Positions 62,977-64,000 of a stretch of 64,000 nucleotides of DNA are shown here, piece after piece. The notes below the pieces were generated by a model. That model did not search any database. It worked only from the letters and a program-made list of their open reading frames with translations, and was not told where the DNA came from. The translations under genes were made by a program, and so were the position numbers. Within the stretch, counting starts at the first letter, position 1. Every line of letters begins with the position of its first letter. This DNA comes from Clostridium sp. Ade.TY (GTDB taxonomy: Bacteria > Bacillota > Clostridia > Clostridiales > Clostridiaceae), in contig NZ_AVSV01000003.1 of the NCBI RefSeq assembly GCF_000498355.1, forward strand, positions 186,001 through 250,000. The letters are read 5' to 3'.

Positions 62977-63050
62977 GCTTCGGAACCGGAGCAAAAAAGT
63001 TAGATAAATAAGTTTTATATATAAGAAATTTAAAATTTATTTATTTAACT
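62977..63050 (+). promoter_or_regulatory. Structured 5' leader of the APC permease gene
   Basis: GCTTCGG-aa-CCGGAGC (62977-62992) is a compact GC-rich hairpin in very AT-rich DNA. A second hairpin pairs AGTTAGATAAATAA (62998-63011) with TTATTTATTTAACT (63037-63050), 13 of 14 positions plus a G-U. Neither has a U-run. A leader that stabilises mRNA or responds to a signal is possible; I recognise no known riboswitch. Confidence 0.5.
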
Positions 63051-63082
63051 AAAAAACTAAATATTAGAGAGGAAGTAATATT

Positions 63083-64000
63083 ATGAGCAGTGTTAAAAAA
63101 CTTACACTATTCCAACTTATAGGGATTACTATGGCCTTCTTCGGTACAGTAAGAAGTGTTCCTACATTAGCAATCAACGGTTGGACACAAATTTTCTACT
63201 TAGTAGGAGCAGTTGTAGTATTTGCTATTCCAATATCACTAATAGCAGCAGAACTTGCTACTGGATGGCCAGAAGAAGGAGGTCCTCACGTTTGGGTTAA
63301 AGCAGCATTAGGAGAAAAATGGGGATTTGTAACTTCATGGCTTTTATGGGTTCAAATGTTCTTCGGAATGGTAATGGTTGCTTCAACAGTTGGAGTTTTA
63401 CTTGGATATGTTGTTGGTAATGAGTCATTATCAAAAAATAACATATTTATATTTGTAGTAATACTTATTTCATATTGGGGTGTTACTTTATTAAACCTTA
63501 AGTTCGATATGGTTAAAATCGTTGGTAACTGGGGAGCAGTAATTGGTGTTTATATTCCATTTATAGCATTAGTAGTTTTAGGATTAATTTATTTAGCTAA
63601 AAACGGAATACAACCTAATAGTTACTTAGGCGGATTCAGCACAAGCAAACTTATACCAGACTTCCATGATTTCGGAAGCTTAACTTATTTCTCAGGAATT
63701 ATATTTATATTCGCAGGTGTTGAAATATCATCAGTTCATGCTAACAATATTGAAAACCCTAAGAAAAACTATCCAATAGCAGTTATATTATCAGTTATTG
63801 TATTAGTTATATTTAACTTAATTGCAGGATTAACAGTTTCAAATGCTGTTCCAGCTGGAAAAATGGAACTTGCTAATATAACACAACCATTTGTTATATA
63901 CTGTCAAGATCTTGGAATACCATCAATATTTAATAATATAATATCAGCTATGATAGCAATCGGTGTTTTAGTTCAATTAAGTGCTTGGGTACTTGGACCA
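63083..64000 (+). CDS. APC superfamily amino acid antiporter, glutamate/GABA-like (partial, 3' end missing)
   Basis: 306 residues before the window edge, seven or eight membrane helices visible. The opening FQLIGITMAFFGTVRSVPTLA, then ATGWPEEGGPHVWVKAALGEKWGF and FAGVEISSVHANNIENPKKNYP, matches the GadC-type glutamate:GABA and related exchangers. Typical length is about 470-510 residues, so a third is missing. Codons such as ttc, aac and gga are used more than in neighbouring genes, a sign of high expression. The start follows gagaggaag. Substrate (glutamate/GABA, or another amino acid and its decarboxylation product) cannot be fixed. Confidence 0.85.
   Translation, partial: MSSVKKLTLFQLIGITMAFFGTVRSVPTLAINGWTQIFYLVGAVVVFAIPISLIAAELATGWPEEGGPHVWVKAALGEKWGFVTSWLLWVQMFFGMVMVASTVGVLLGYVVGNESLSKNNIFIFVVILISYWGVTLLNLKFDMVKIVGNWGAVIGVYIPFIALVVLGLIYLAKNGIQPNSYLGGFSTSKLIPDFHDFGSLTYFSGIIFIFAGVEISSVHANNIENPKKNYPIAVILSVIVLVIFNLIAGLTVSNAVPAGKMELANITQPFVIYCQDLGIPSIFNNIISAMIAIGVLVQLSAWVLGP

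Overview
The window is very AT-rich, with dense coding, strong Shine-Dalgarno sites, short intergenic gaps, many intrinsic terminators and a small acid-soluble spore protein gene. This points to a spore-forming, anaerobic member of Clostridium sensu stricto. The narB-plus-molybdenum-cofactor operon and the aspartate 4-decarboxylase would fit the neighbourhood of C. perfringens, but I cannot name the species from sequence alone. I see no rRNA, tRNA, insertion sequence, prophage or CRISPR array. This is chromosomal backbone with a poorly characterised left edge.

Left edge (1-7.9 kb): the end of a probable patatin-like lipase, then a minus-strand block of unrecognised genes. In that block are two divergent copies of one small membrane protein, a deleted amidohydrolase remnant and a lipoprotein. 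After it come a 2H phosphoesterase, a 46-residue mini-protein, a YdcF-type protein, and a membrane protein/MarR pair with a promoter and operator visible. A hairpin element occurs twice here.

8-27 kb, housekeeping and transport: divergent threonine ammonia-lyase (ilvA) and RidA; DUF503; a SAM-I riboswitch followed by metN-metI-metQ; DUF1232; RNase H; DUF2776; two tandem XRE-TPR regulators; clpB behind a CtsR operator; a CPA2 cation/proton antiporter; rubredoxin; a zinc-ligand-free S4 paralogue behind a Fur-family box; a Bax-inhibitor-1 protein and a TDT transporter.

28-37.3 kb, nitrate reduction: a NarB-type molybdoenzyme heads a run of same-strand, often overlapping genes (moeA, mobA, mobB, moaB/mogA, modA, modB, a second MoeA-like gene, moaC, moaA, MOSC). 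They cover molybdate uptake, most of cofactor synthesis and cofactor handling. modC, moaD and moaE are absent. A CRP/FNR-like palindrome lies upstream of narB.

37-64 kb: a YjeM permease, tandem YhgE/Pip proteins, an AI-2E family protein, a SASP, a P1 peptidase, two ECF S components, PspC, a Cas4-like nuclease, two Nudix and two GNAT proteins, an HD hydrolase, an EFR1 ferredoxin-flavodoxin, RecQ, YciI, aspartate 4-decarboxylase, a TetR-MFS efflux pair with matching operators, and an APC permease with a structured leader that runs off the right end.

Many starts were moved downstream of the longest open frame because a Shine-Dalgarno sequence and a later ATG fit better; this is stated per gene. 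No single obvious undescribed system stands out. The best candidates are the left-edge membrane-protein pair with a sigma-K-like promoter, the S4/Fur-box arrangement, the MoeA-like Cys-tailed protein inside the Mo operon, the orphan Cas4-like nuclease and the tandem YhgE proteins.
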